A DNA stretch of 64,000 bases, taken from positions 186,001 through 250,000 of the forward strand of contig NZ_DRFS01000008.1 in the NCBI RefSeq assembly GCF_011050415.1. Direction: 5' to 3'. The stretch is from Halomonas sp. GTDB taxonomy: Bacteria; Pseudomonadota; Gammaproteobacteria; Pseudomonadales; Halomonadaceae. Position 1 is the stretch's first letter, and each line of letters begins with the position of its first letter. A program made the position numbers and the translations under genes. The notes beneath the pieces are model-generated. The model was not told where the DNA came from and did no database searches. It was given only the letters and a program-made list of their open reading frames with translations. This document shows positions 1-8,703 of the stretch, one piece after another.

Positions 1-2
1 AA

Positions 3-809
3 TCGCTTGCAGTAAATGGTTTTGTTTGCGAAAGTTTTGGAACTAGCTATGCTGCTCCGCTTGTCGCAAAAACTTTGGCCGTTCTAAACCACTCTATCGA
101 AGGAAGAGTTTCCAAAGAAGCACTGGTTGCCCTGCTCCTGCATCATTCCAACATGCCAAACTGGCTTGAAAATAAAAAATTGAAAAATGTTGCCAAAAAC
201 CTCGTTGGCGTTGGTGTTCCACAGCCTGCTATCAACTCGCTAGTCATAGATGATAGTGAGGTTACTCTTGTGTTTAGTGGAACACTTTTTCCACGCCACA
301 AACTCAGTTTTGAATTTTCTTGGCCAACCTCTCTTGTGAGTAAAGGAAGCTGTCGAGGAAATGTAAAAATTACTACAGTTTACCGCCCTGCTATAGATCG
401 TAGCCATGGTGCTGAATTCGTTAGAGCAAACACCGATACTCGCTTGAGGCAGGAGCAGTTTAATCGCTCTACTGGCGAAGCTATCTTTCGTAATAAACTG
501 TCCTCTCCTGATGTAATGAAGGTTGAGAAGGAGCGTATTGAGCAGGGAGCAAAGTGGTGGCCAGTTAAGACGATAGAGAAAAAATTTAAAGGAGTGGGAG
601 ATTCATCTCAGTGGCGTTTAGTGCTAGAACCTCTAGCACGAGATGGGTACGCTGTCCCGAATGAAGGAATACCATTTTCTGCTGTAATGACGATAAGTGA
701 TCCTGATGGCAGGGAAAATATTTTTCACGAAATGCGTCAACAGCTCCAAGCATCAGGCGTTAAAGTCTCTGATATACGTAATGCTCTAACTTATAGACTC
801 AGGAATTAA
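3..809 (+). CDS. Subtilisin-like (S8) serine protease, C-terminal part, 5' truncated by window edge
   Basis: The frame is open from the first bases of the window, so the true start lies upstream. Codons at 39-68 read GTSYAAPLVA, the motif around the catalytic serine of S8 peptidases (usual form GTSMAAPHVA); the serine codon is 45-47. An apparent TTG start at 75 would lose this serine and is not the real start. After the motif come about 250 residues without a recognised motif, beta-rich in the first half (for example SLVIDDSEVTLVFSGTLF) and probably a non-catalytic C-terminal domain. The gene sits at the edge of a genomic island, is lower in GC than the core genes, and is followed by a strong terminator. 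Proteases of this architecture are often partnered with an AAA ATPase gene in defence-type islands; that partner would lie upstream and cannot be seen, so the defence role is inference. Confidence 0.75.
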   Translation, partial: SLAVNGFVCESFGTSYAAPLVAKTLAVLNHSIEGRVSKEALVALLLHHSNMPNWLENKKLKNVAKNLVGVGVPQPAINSLVIDDSEVTLVFSGTLFPRHKLSFEFSWPTSLVSKGSCRGNVKITTVYRPAIDRSHGAEFVRANTDTRLRQEQFNRSTGEAIFRNKLSSPDVMKVEKERIEQGAKWWPVKTIEKKFKGVGDSSQWRLVLEPLARDGYAVPNEGIPFSAVMTISDPDGRENIFHEMRQQLQASGVKVSDIRNALTYRLRN

Positions 810-814
810 TTTTA

Positions 815-847
815 CAAAGAAAAGCCTGTTTCGCAGGCTTTTCTTTG
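815..847 (+). terminator. Rho-independent terminator of the S8 protease gene
   Basis: A perfect 14-bp stem (CAAAGAAAAGCCTG, 815-828, pairing with 834-847) closes a 5-base TTTCG loop just after the protease stop codon. The A-rich and T-rich ends of the stem can serve transcription from either side. The remaining bases to 1087 are AT-rich and show no gene. Confidence 0.8.
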
Positions 848-1087
848 GGCTCGCCATGTTTACTTGATTTTAGTTAGCTCTCCGTCCTTCTGTTAGCGAT
901 CTGACAGTACAGCAATATACTATCTAATTTAATATGCTCAACCGTCTCAAGTAGCTTACATTGATTATATAACTTTAATATAAATTTAGGCCAGTTGGTA
1001 AATAAAGGCATCTTCAGGTCTAGTTTACGTTACCCACCTCATAGCAGCAGAGCTTATACTTCCTCAAACTATCCATTGTTTTTATAA

Positions 1088-2317
1088 TTATTTTTTTCTC
1101 GCTACATTTATATCAAGGTCAACCAGCTTTGCCACCTTAATCAAAGCTTTTTTTCGTTCTTCAAAATAGTCATATCGGTCATAAATTCCCTCCACCCCTT
1201 TAAGCTTATGGTTCAAACAGCGCTCAGCAACGTGGCCAGGCACTCCCAGCTCAGCCAATAAGCTCCGACAAGTACGCCGCAGGTCATGCACGGTAAACTC
1301 GGTAAGGTCACCCATTTTGTTCTCGGGCTGCTGCTTCTTGCCTGGCTCCTTACCAAATAGCTTGGCAATGGCGCGATTCAGAGTGTCTTTACCCATATGA
1401 GGCTGCTTGCTGCTGCGACGGCTAGGAAACACATACGGCGAACCACAAGCGCGAATCTGTAGCTCCTCTAGCCAAGCGATAGCTTGTGGAGGGAGAGGTA
1501 TCTCAATCCCAACCCCAGATTTGCTACGTTCGCCCGGTAAACCCCATTTCGCATCCTTGAGGTCGAACTCTGACCACTTAGCCTCTGTAAGCTCTGTTTT
1601 GCGTACTCCTAAAACGACCAGCAGAGCGCAAGCAAGGTAGTTATCACGTGTAAAGCTAGTACGGTTCTCTCTGAACACAGCAAAAGCTTTACTGAGTTCA
1701 TTGGTGCTTAGTGCTCTGTTCCTGCTTTTCTCTACCCCACCCGCATCGTTGACGTTAAAAGCTGAGGCAGGGTTATAGGTAATCAACCCTAGCTTGATGC
1801 CGTGGTTAAATAGCTGCTTCAAATACATCAAGGCATCATTTGCAATGGTTGGCCGACCGCTGCTGGTCACCTTTCTGACGATGGCACGTACATCCATAGG
1901 TGTAACGCTATCCAGCGTTAGTGAACCGATAGCGGGAGCAATATCCCTTTCAAATACACGCTTCGGGATGTTGGGATGCTTAAGGCGCTTCTCTAAGTCT
2001 TGATGCCAGTCGTCGAATAGATCCTGCACAGTGTTGATCGCTATTTGCTCATCACGCCTACGCTCTGCAAGGGGATCGGTGCCGTTACGGATAGCCTTTT
2101 GGGTCTCGACTACTTGTTCACGGGCTTCAGCTAGAGATAGCTGGGGGCACTTACCCAGCGACATCTCACGGCGTTTACCGGCGAAGGTATAGCGGCACAT
2201 CCAGTAGGCAGCTCCTGCCTTAGGAATCATCAAGTACAATCCGTTGCCATCACCATAGCGCCCTGGCTTGGATTCTCTGATCAATGACTGGACTTTCTTG
2301 GCAGTAAAGCTTCCCAT
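1088..2317 (-). CDS. P4-type tyrosine integrase (DUF4102 arm-binding domain)
   Basis: Site-specific recombinase that inserts and excises the neighbouring island. Residues 1-85 match the arm-type DNA-binding domain of P4-like integrases (SKPGRYGDGNGLYLMI and SLGKCPQLSLAEAR), about 100-180 form the core-binding helical domain, and 205-390 the catalytic domain. Visible catalytic residues are R239 (LGVRKTEL), H344 and R347 (HDLRRT), H370 (LNHK) and the nucleophile Tyr, probably Y379 in IYDRYDY. The length of 409 is normal. A purine-rich GGAGGGGGAGG precedes the ATG. The gene starts 237 bp from the 3' end of yicC and points away from it, the usual arrangement of an integrase next to its attachment site. 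It looks intact. Confidence 0.93.
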   Translation of the reverse strand: MGSFTAKKVQSLIRESKPGRYGDGNGLYLMIPKAGAAYWMCRYTFAGKRREMSLGKCPQLSLAEAREQVVETQKAIRNGTDPLAERRRDEQIAINTVQDLFDDWHQDLEKRLKHPNIPKRVFERDIAPAIGSLTLDSVTPMDVRAIVRKVTSSGRPTIANDALMYLKQLFNHGIKLGLITYNPASAFNVNDAGGVEKSRNRALSTNELSKAFAVFRENRTSFTRDNYLACALLVVLGVRKTELTEAKWSEFDLKDAKWGLPGERSKSGVGIEIPLPPQAIAWLEELQIRACGSPYVFPSRRSSKQPHMGKDTLNRAIAKLFGKEPGKKQQPENKMGDLTEFTVHDLRRTCRSLLAELGVPGHVAERCLNHKLKGVEGIYDRYDYFEERKKALIKVAKLVDLDINVARKK

Positions 2318-2376
2318 CCTCCCCCTCCGCTAACGCTTCAATTTTTTAAAGCAGGTTCAATAACTTGTGCCAAAAT

Positions 2377-2451
2377 TGGGTAGTATTAGCACGTAATTCT
2401 GCCTCAATGATGGGTAGCATGGCATTTTACTACCCACTTTACTACCCACTT
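2377..2451. repeat. Four TGGGTAG motifs in two orientations upstream of the integrase
   Basis: TGGGTAG occurs at 2377-2383 and 2411-2417, and its complement CTACCCA at 2430-2436 and 2442-2448. The last two lie in a direct repeat of TTACTACCCACTT with a 12-bp period. Their position between the integrase start and the yicC end suggests arm-type integrase (or excisionase) binding sites, or an operator of the integrase promoter. The motif is seen; the role is inference. Confidence 0.5.
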
Positions 2452-2534
2452 AGCGGTGGCTTAGGCGGGAACATGGTAGACAAGCGTAGACAAAGTCTGA
2501 TATTAAATAATTAAAAAACAACATTTTATATATT

Positions 2535-2585
2535 CACATAGACAACCGTGAACATTACTCAATATTCTGAATCTGCTCACGCATC
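2535..2585. other. Probable island attachment site at the 3' end of yicC
   Basis: The integrase faces the last codons of yicC (stop at 2555-2557), and no tRNA gene is present on this side. Known mobilizable islands carrying P4-like integrases insert into the 3' end of yicC, so the crossover probably lies in or next to these codons. The second copy of the direct repeat would be at the other end of the island, left of the window, so the exact boundary cannot be read here. Confidence 0.4.
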
Positions 2586-3433
2586 TGCTCAATCAGCACT
2601 TTAAGCTCCACCGCACAGCGGGTCGTCTCCGCCACCACCGATTTTGACGAGAGCGTATTGGCTTCGCGGTTAAGCTCCTGCATTAGAAAGTCCAAACGGC
2701 GGCCTTTGGGGCCTTTCTGAGCTAGCTGGTGGCTTACTTCTTCGATATGTGCTGTTAGGCGATCCAACTCTTCATCTACATCAGCCTTTTGCGCTACCAG
2801 CACCAACTCGGCTTCCAAGCGCTGCGGGTCAAGCTCGGTCTTGGCGACTTCAAGGCGTTCCAGTAATTGGGCGCGTTGGCGCTCTAAAATCTGCGGCAGC
2901 AGGCTGCGTACGGTGGCCACTTGCTCGCTTACGGCGGTTAGTCGGATGGTAATCATCTCGGCGAGCTTTTCGCCTTCTCGGGCACGTGCATCGATTAGCT
3001 CATTCAGCGCTTGGTCAAACAGCGCTTTGGCGGCGGCTTTGATGGCGTCTTGATCGAGGTGCTGGGTTTCCATCACGCCGGGTTGGTTGAGTAATTCCAG
3101 GGTCGTCGGCGCTACTGCGCTAGGCACCTGCTGCTGGATGGCGCTTAGCGCCTCGCTAATTGCCGCCAGGCGAACGCTATTCACGGCAGGGGCCTGAGTA
3201 GTTTCGGCGCTTTCAAACCGCACGCTGCACTCGACTTTTCCACGGGCCAAGCGGGTGCGCAGTGCTTCGCGCAGGATCGGCTCTAAATCACGCAGGCTTT
3301 CATGCAGGCGGAAGTGGGGCTCTAAATAGCGCTGGTTTACCGAGCGAATTTCTACCTGCAGGGTGCCGAAAGGGGCTGCCTGCTCGGTGCGGGCGAAGGC
3401 GGTCATGCTGTGTACGCGGCTGGAAGCGGCCAT
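2555..3433 (-). CDS. yicC: YicC family endoribonuclease
   Basis: The protein begins MAASSRVHSMTAFARTEQ and contains RSVNQRYLEPHFRLHE and RGKVECSVRFE, closely matching the E. coli YicC N-terminus; the C-terminus carries the conserved LDFLMQELNREANTLSSKS block. I chose the ATG at 3433 (292 residues, near the family's ~287) because the upstream extension has no family similarity. YicC proteins are stress-associated endoribonucleases. The gene is divergent from rph, as in many gammaproteobacteria. Its 3' end appears to be the island insertion target and the reading frame is preserved there. Confidence 0.92.
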   Translation of the reverse strand: MAASSRVHSMTAFARTEQAAPFGTLQVEIRSVNQRYLEPHFRLHESLRDLEPILREALRTRLARGKVECSVRFESAETTQAPAVNSVRLAAISEALSAIQQQVPSAVAPTTLELLNQPGVMETQHLDQDAIKAAAKALFDQALNELIDARAREGEKLAEMITIRLTAVSEQVATVRSLLPQILERQRAQLLERLEVAKTELDPQRLEAELVLVAQKADVDEELDRLTAHIEEVSHQLAQKGPKGRRLDFLMQELNREANTLSSKSVVAETTRCAVELKVLIEQMREQIQNIE

Positions 3434-3568
3434 AAAAGATTCCAAAAGTAAGTAGCAGTTAATTAATAAGCATTGCGAACAGTCTACCCGATAGGTCAAT
3501 CAGCGCACGCCCAGACGTGTACAATGGAAGGCTTTTCCTTGTCACGCGTTTATTGAGAGGTACTATTT

Positions 3569-4318
3569 GTGAGCAGTGCTAAGCGTCCTGATGTTGTGCG
3601 TCCCAGCGGCCGCGAAGCCGACCAGCTCCGCGACATTCGCTTAACCCGCGACTATACCCGTCACGCGGAAGGCTCCGTGCTGGTCGAGTTTGGCGATACC
3701 AAGGTGCTTTGTAACGCCAGTGTGGAAGCCACTGTACCGCGTTGGTTGCGTGGCAAGAACCAGGGTTGGGTCACCGCTGAGTACGGCATGCTGCCCCGCG
3801 CGACGCATTCGCGCAGCAATCGCGAAGCGACTCAGGGTAAGCAGGGCGGCCGCACGTTGGAAATCCAGCGCCTGATTGGCCGCAGCTTGCGCGCCGCAGT
3901 CAATTTGAAAAAGCTGGGCGAGTTCACGATTACCGTGGATTGCGATGTGATCCAGGCCGATGGCGGCACCCGCACCGCAGCGATTACCGGTGGCTGTGTG
4001 GCGCTATTGGATGCGATTCGCTACCTGCAGCGCGAGAAAAAGATTAAAGGCGATCCTTTCAAGCAGTTGGTAAGCGCCATTTCCGTGGGCATTTATAAAG
4101 GCGTGCCGGTGCTGGATCTGGATTACCCGGAAGACAGCAAAGCCGATACCGATTTGAACGTGGTCATGACTGAAAGCGGCGAACTGATCGAAGTACAGGG
4201 AACCGCCGAGGCAGGCGCCTTCACTCGTGCCGAGCTGAACGCAATGCTTGATCTGGCTGAGAAAGCCGGTGATACGCTTCGCGACCATCAGCGCGAAGCA
4301 CTGGGTATGCGTGGTTAA
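3569..4318 (+). CDS. rph: Ribonuclease PH
   Basis: Phosphorolytic 3'-5' exoribonuclease that trims tRNA precursor 3' ends, hexameric and cytosolic. The 249-residue protein spans the whole RNase PH domain: [20 protein letters not shown] at the start, the phosphate-binding [17 protein letters not shown] segment, and [18 protein letters not shown] in the core. The start is GTG at 3569 with a GAGAGG Shine-Dalgarno 8 bases upstream. A strong hairpin follows. The order rph, crc, pyrE matches the Pseudomonas locus, although rph here converges on crc. Confidence 0.96.
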   Translation: MSSAKRPDVVRPSGREADQLRDIRLTRDYTRHAEGSVLVEFGDTKVLCNASVEATVPRWLRGKNQGWVTAEYGMLPRATHSRSNREATQGKQGGRTLEIQRLIGRSLRAAVNLKKLGEFTITVDCDVIQADGGTRTAAITGGCVALLDAIRYLQREKKIKGDPFKQLVSAISVGIYKGVPVLDLDYPEDSKADTDLNVVMTESGELIEVQGTAEAGAFTRAELNAMLDLAEKAGDTLRDHQREALGMRG

Positions 4319-4338
4319 ACGTTAACGCTCGCTACAAC

Positions 4339-4370
4339 GCAACAAGCCGACCTAAGGGTCGGCTTGTTGC
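4339..4370. terminator. Bidirectional terminator between rph and crc
   Basis: A perfect 14-bp stem (GCAACAAGCCGACC at 4339-4352 with 4357-4370) and a TAAG loop lie between the convergent ends of rph and crc. The U-tract is weak on both sides. Confidence 0.75.
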
Positions 4371-4422
4371 TTATTACCACTGCTGACAGACTGCGACGCG
4401 GGAAAAGTGCGTTCTCTAACGC

Positions 4423-5190
4423 TTAAAGCGCTAGGTCGTACTCAATGATTAGCGGTGCGAACTCGGAGAAGGTCGCATCGTAATCAATCCACGCGTCAAC
4501 CACGTGGCGGCGGAAGTTGGGGCCGACTAACTGATAGTCGATCCGCCAGCCTTCTTGGCGTTCACGGGGCACGTCTTGGTCGAGTTTAGGCCACCAGGTA
4601 TATTCACCTGCATCGCGATTAATTTCGCGGAAGGTGTCGATAAAGCCTGTGGGGCCAAGCACCTGATCCATCCAGGCGCGCTCTTCGGGGCGGAAGCCTG
4701 AGGTCAGTTGGTTATCCGACCAGTTGGCCAAATCGACGGTTTTATGGGCAATATGCCAGGTACCGCAGAGGATGTATTCGCGGCGTTTGCGCGACATCTT
4801 CGTCAGGTACTCTTGGTACTGATCCATAAACGCCTGTTTGGCTTTTTGGTCACTTCCGTCAGGCATCAGGAAGGAGACGATACTGAAGCGTTCATAATCC
4901 GCCTGCAGAAAACGTCCTTCATGATCACACTGAGGAAACCCCAGGCCATACATAATCGCCTTGGGAATTTTGCGGCAATAAAGCGCCACACCGGAGAAAC
5001 CATCCTCTTCGGCATCCAGGAAGTAGCCTTCATAGCCTTCCGGATAGAGAATGTGATCACCCAGTTCAAAGCTTTTTGCCTTGATGTTCTGCACGCAGAC
5101 CACGTCGACATCCTGCTGAGCCAGCCAGTCCAGGAAGCCACGATCAACGGCATCACGAATACCATTGACATTGATGCTGGCAATTTTCAT
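4423..5190 (-). CDS. crc: Catabolite repression control protein Crc (ExoIII fold, non-catalytic)
   Basis: The 255-residue protein has the exonuclease III/AP endonuclease fold but lacks the nuclease residues. The QET metal site of ExoIII is Q34-N35-I here, the GDMN loop is GTWH (residues 143-146), and the SDHAP motif is SEFAP (E243-F244). The same kind of loss, together with KIASINVNGIRDA, the RKRREYILCG block and APLIIEYD at the end, matches Pseudomonas Crc, which works with Hfq to repress translation of catabolic mRNAs. The position beside pyrE and near rph agrees with the Pseudomonas locus. I chose the ATG at 5190; the upstream extension is not conserved. A generic exodeoxyribonuclease III label would be misleading. 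Confidence 0.9.
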   Translation of the reverse strand: MKIASINVNGIRDAVDRGFLDWLAQQDVDVVCVQNIKAKSFELGDHILYPEGYEGYFLDAEEDGFSGVALYCRKIPKAIMYGLGFPQCDHEGRFLQADYERFSIVSFLMPDGSDQKAKQAFMDQYQEYLTKMSRKRREYILCGTWHIAHKTVDLANWSDNQLTSGFRPEERAWMDQVLGPTGFIDTFREINRDAGEYTWWPKLDQDVPRERQEGWRIDYQLVGPNFRRHVVDAWIDYDATFSEFAPLIIEYDLAL

Positions 5191-5331
5191 AAATCGTCCC
5201 TTTTGCGTCGCTGCTGTATGATACCCGACGTTTAGACGTTTGGGTAAAGGCACCTACTAAAACTTGCCATTTACCCCACTTTTATTGTTGCTTTCGTGCC
5301 GATTTAAACCTACCGCCTAGTGAGGAATGCC

Positions 5332-5997
5332 GTGGCTACCACTCTACAACCCTACCAGCGCGACTTTATTGCCTTTGCGATTGAGCAAGGCGTGCTTAAG
5401 TTTGGCGAGTTTACGCTTAAATCCGGCCGTGTCAGCCCTTACTTTTTCAACGCCGGGCTGTTTCAAACCGGTCGCGCACTGGCCAAACTGGGGCGTTTTT
5501 ACGCTCAAGCGATAGTCGATAGCAGCTTAAATGCCGACGTTCTGTTTGGCCCGGCGTATAAAGGCATCCCACTGGCAGCGGTCACGGCGGCGGCGCTGGC
5601 CGACCATCACGACCTGGATATGCCCTACTCCTTCAATCGCAAAGAAGCCAAAACCCACGGCGAAGGCGGCAATATTGTCGGCGCGGCGCTTGCCGGTAAT
5701 ATTTTAATTATTGATGACGTGATTACCGCGGGCACCGCGATTCGCGAGGTCATGGCACTGATTGAACAGAGTGGTGCCCATGCGGCGGGGGTTATTATCG
5801 CCCTTGATCGTCAGGAGCGCGGCCAGGGCGAACAGAGTGCTATTCAGGAAGTGCAGGCTCAATACGGTATGCCGGTGGTCAGCATCGTTACTTTAGAGCA
5901 AGTACTCACTTACCTGGAAGAGCTTGCTGGTGGAGAAATGCTCGCCTACGCCGACGCTATCAGGGCGTATCGTGACCGCTACGGTATTACTAGCTGA
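5332..5997 (+). CDS. pyrE: Orotate phosphoribosyltransferase
   Basis: Converts orotate and PRPP to orotidine monophosphate in de novo pyrimidine synthesis. The family signature [21 protein letters not shown] is followed by [11 protein letters not shown] and the PRPP-binding loop [15 protein letters not shown] chose the GTG at 5332 because a TGAGGA Shine-Dalgarno (5321-5326) sits just upstream and the protein then starts [12 protein letters not shown] like its relatives; a GTG at 5320 would overlap that ribosome-binding site. Length is 221. The gene is divergent from crc, and its TGA directly abuts the convergent trmL stop. Confidence 0.95.
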   Translation: MATTLQPYQRDFIAFAIEQGVLKFGEFTLKSGRVSPYFFNAGLFQTGRALAKLGRFYAQAIVDSSLNADVLFGPAYKGIPLAAVTAAALADHHDLDMPYSFNRKEAKTHGEGGNIVGAALAGNILIIDDVITAGTAIREVMALIEQSGAHAAGVIIALDRQERGQGEQSAIQEVQAQYGMPVVSIVTLEQVLTYLEELAGGEMLAYADAIRAYRDRYGITS

Positions 5998-6468
5998 TTA
6001 GACCGAACCTGCGCCAGCAAACCCTTGCTGGCGCCACGCCTCGTAGCTCACAATAGCCACGGCGTTGGAAAGATTTAAGCTACGGTTATTGGGCTGCATG
6101 GGTAGGCGCAGCTTATGCTCTGCGGTGAGTGCTTCGTGTACTTGGGGAGAAAGCCCGCCGGTTTCGGAGCCGAACAGCAGCACATCGCCAGGGGCAAAGT
6201 CAGCATCGCTGTAGGTGCGCGTACCTTTGGTGGTGATCGCCCAAATACGCTGCCCCTGCATCGCCTGCTGAAAAGCGTTAAAGTCCGCATGGCGAGTGAC
6301 GTTTGCTAGGTCGCGGTAATCCAGTCCGGCGCGGCGCAGCTTTTTCTCTTCCAGGTCGAAGCCGAGTGGCTCAATCAGGTGTAAACGGCAGCCATTGTTA
6401 GCTACCAAGCGCATAATGTTGCCCGTATTGGGTGCCATACGCGGTTCAAAAAGCGCTACTTCAAACAT
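5998..6468 (-). CDS. trmL: tRNA (cytidine/uridine-2'-O-)-methyltransferase TrmL
   Basis: SPOUT-fold methyltransferase that methylates the 2'-OH of the wobble nucleotide 34 in certain tRNA-Leu species. Diagnostic segments are [20 protein letters not shown] at the N-terminus, [12 protein letters not shown], the knot region [11 protein letters not shown], and [19 protein letters not shown] near the C-terminus. The ATG at 6468 gives 156 residues and the usual family N-terminus; a GTG at 6474 is an alternative. It ends base-to-base against pyrE with no hairpin between them, so the transcripts may overlap. Confidence 0.93.
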   Translation of the reverse strand: MFEVALFEPRMAPNTGNIMRLVANNGCRLHLIEPLGFDLEEKKLRRAGLDYRDLANVTRHADFNAFQQAMQGQRIWAITTKGTRTYSDADFAPGDVLLFGSETGGLSPQVHEALTAEHKLRLPMQPNNRSLNLSNAVAIVSYEAWRQQGFAGAGSV

Positions 6469-6554
6469 CGCCACCTGCCTGTTTATTGTGCATTCACAAG
6501 TAGGCGATTGTACTTGAAACCGTCTAGCAACACTCGCAGAGGACTACCTACACC

Positions 6555-8624
6555 ATGACGCCTGCAACGCCCAAGAGCATTCTAAGTCGCATTAAAGGGC
6601 TAAATCCGCGCCAGCAGGAAGCCGTGCGCTATATTGATGGCCCCTGCTTGGTACTGGCGGGCGCAGGTTCCGGTAAAACCAGCGTTATTACCACCAAAAT
6701 TGCTTACCTGGTGCAAGAGTGCGGAATGAGCGCGCGCAAAATCGCTGCCGTCACCTTCACCAACAAAGCCGCCCGTGAGATGAAAGAGCGCGTGGGCCAG
6801 ATGCTTCACGGCAAGGAGGGTCACGGATTAACAGTTTCCACCTTTCACACTTTGGGGCTGAATATTATTCGCGGCGAGCTGAAAACCCTGGGCTACAAGC
6901 CGGGCTTTTCGCTATTTGACCCAGAAGACGCCAAGGCGCTACTGCGCGATTTAATGAACAAAGATGCCCAGGTGGATGCCGAGCAGATCAACGCGGTGCA
7001 GAGCAAAATTTCCACCTGGAAGAATGACTTGGTACTGCCCAGCGATGCCCTCTCGTTTGCCGCCGATGACGAAGAGCATTTCGCCGCACGGGTCTATGAA
7101 GCCTACGTACGCCATTTAAAAGCTTACAACGCAGTGGATTTTGACGATCTGATTCTGCTGCCGGTGGTACTGCTTCAACGCGACCCTGAGGCATTAGAGC
7201 GCTGGCGGCGTAAAATCCACTATATGCTGGTGGATGAGTACCAGGACACCAACGTTTCCCAGTACCTGCTGGTAAAGCTGCTCATGGCGGAGCGTTCCAC
7301 CTTTACCGTGGTGGGTGATGACGACCAGTCGATTTACTCCTGGCGCGGTGCCCGTCCTGAAAACCTGATTACCCTGGGTGAAGACTTCCCACGCCTGAAA
7401 GTCATCAAGCTGGAGCAGAACTACCGCTCGACCGGTACAATTTTGCGCGCAGCCAATACGCTAATCGCCAATAACCCTCATATTTATGACAAGACCCTGT
7501 GGTCCGATATGGGCGACGGTGCGCCTATTCGCGTCATTATGAATCGTCATGAAGAGGCTGAATCCGAGCGGGTCGCCAGCGAAATGCTCACTCGGCGCAT
7601 TAAGGAAAAGGCCGAGTGGCGTGACTTTGCAGTGCTTTATCGCGGTAACTTCCAGGCCCGGCTGTTAGAACTCAAGCTGCAGCACTATCAGATTCCCTAC
7701 AAGCTATCAGGCGGTACGTCGTTTTTCTCGCGCAACGAGATTAAAGACACCATGGCCTATCTGCGCCTGCTGATTAATCCCGCCGACGACAACGCCTTTC
7801 TGCGTATTGTGAACGTGCCGCGCCGTGAAGTGGGCCCTGGAACGGTTGAGAAACTCGCCAACTACGCCACCGAGCGCTCTATTTCACTGTTTGCCGCCTC
7901 TCATGAACTCGGCTTGGAGCAGGTTCTGCCAACCCGGGCCGTCGAGCGGTTGTCGCGCTTTACCCACTTTATTGATGGCGTGCGTAAGCGCATGGATCAA
8001 GGGGATGCGATTGCCGCCATACGCGACATGCTGCGGGATATGGATTACGAAGCGTGGCTATATCAAAACGCCAGCGCACCTACCGTGGCTGAACGGCGAA
8101 TGGGTAACGTTTGGATATTGATTGATCAGTTAGAAAAATCGCTTAGCCGCGACCCAGAAGAGAGTACCGATTCAACCGATACTGAAACCGACGGCGTGGA
8201 AGCGGCCATTTCACGCTTGGTACTACGCGATATTTTAGAACAGCAGGCGGAAGAGGATGACTCCGATCGCGTGCAGCTACTCACCATGCACGCCTCTAAA
8301 GGGCTGGAGTTTCCGCATGTCTATCTACTGGGTCTAGAAGAAGACCTGCTGCCCCACCGTAACGCCATTGAAACAGGCACCGTGGAAGAGGAGCGACGCT
8401 TGGCCTATGTGGGCATTACCCGGGCACGACGCACGCTAACGTTGACACTAGCGCGACAGCGAAAAGCCTACGGTGAATTGATGGACTGCGCACCCAGCCG
8501 CTTTTTAGAAGAGTTACCGGCTGAGGATTTGGAGTGGGAAGGTCGCGCAGATAAAGAAGACCCGGAGAAAAAACAGGCCCGCGGCAAAGATGCCATTGCC
8601 GGGCTCCGCTCGCTGCTGGGATAG
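6555..8624 (+). CDS. rep: ATP-dependent DNA helicase Rep
   Basis: Superfamily 1 3'-5' helicase that helps replication forks pass protein roadblocks and restarts stalled forks. The 689-residue protein carries LNPRQQEAVRY (Q motif), Walker A AGAGSGKTSVI, TFTNKAAREMKERV (Ia), LVDEYQDTN (II), VGDDDQSIYSWRGA (III), KLEQNYRS (IV), LTMHASKGLEF (V) and RRLAYVGITRA (VI). Similarity to E. coli Rep runs the full length, including STFHTLGL and LDFDDLILLP-like segments, which separates it from UvrD and PcrA. It is a lone gene, convergent with the cytochrome c gene. Confidence 0.95.
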   Translation: MTPATPKSILSRIKGLNPRQQEAVRYIDGPCLVLAGAGSGKTSVITTKIAYLVQECGMSARKIAAVTFTNKAAREMKERVGQMLHGKEGHGLTVSTFHTLGLNIIRGELKTLGYKPGFSLFDPEDAKALLRDLMNKDAQVDAEQINAVQSKISTWKNDLVLPSDALSFAADDEEHFAARVYEAYVRHLKAYNAVDFDDLILLPVVLLQRDPEALERWRRKIHYMLVDEYQDTNVSQYLLVKLLMAERSTFTVVGDDDQSIYSWRGARPENLITLGEDFPRLKVIKLEQNYRSTGTILRAANTLIANNPHIYDKTLWSDMGDGAPIRVIMNRHEEAESERVASEMLTRRIKEKAEWRDFAVLYRGNFQARLLELKLQHYQIPYKLSGGTSFFSRNEIKDTMAYLRLLINPADDNAFLRIVNVPRREVGPGTVEKLANYATERSISLFAASHELGLEQVLPTRAVERLSRFTHFIDGVRKRMDQGDAIAAIRDMLRDMDYEAWLYQNASAPTVAERRMGNVWILIDQLEKSLSRDPEESTDSTDTETDGVEAAISRLVLRDILEQQAEEDDSDRVQLLTMHASKGLEFPHVYLLGLEEDLLPHRNAIETGTVEEERRLAYVGITRARRTLTLTLARQRKAYGELMDCAPSRFLEELPAEDLEWEGRADKEDPEKKQARGKDAIAGLRSLLG

Positions 8625-8667
8625 CGGCTGTTAGCGACCTGTGAGGGTAACAAAACAGGCAAAAAAA

Positions 8668-8703
8668 TATCCACAGGGCCGTGATCAAAACACCCTGTGG
8701 ATA
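8668..8703 (-). terminator. Terminator-like hairpin whose arms match DnaA boxes
   Basis: TATCCACAGGG (8668-8678) pairs with CCCTGTGGATA (8693-8703) around a 14-base loop. On the minus strand a run of seven T follows, so it can terminate the cytochrome c transcript. Each arm contains a DnaA-box-like 9-mer: 8696-8704 is a perfect TGTGGATAA, and a further near match lies at 8727-8735. The gap 8625-8748 holds nothing else. Confidence 0.6.

Noticed and set aside
2318..2554. tRNA gene at the integrase attachment site
   Set aside because: No cloverleaf or tRNA 3' end is visible; the yicC 3' end is the better candidate.
4423..5190. Annotation as active exodeoxyribonuclease III (xthA)
   Set aside because: The metal-binding and catalytic residues are all substituted and the protein matches Crc along its length.
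4708..5235. 175-residue frame on the plus strand over crc
   Set aside because: It is the reverse shadow of crc; it has no family motifs and no ribosome-binding site, while the crc frame is clearly conserved.
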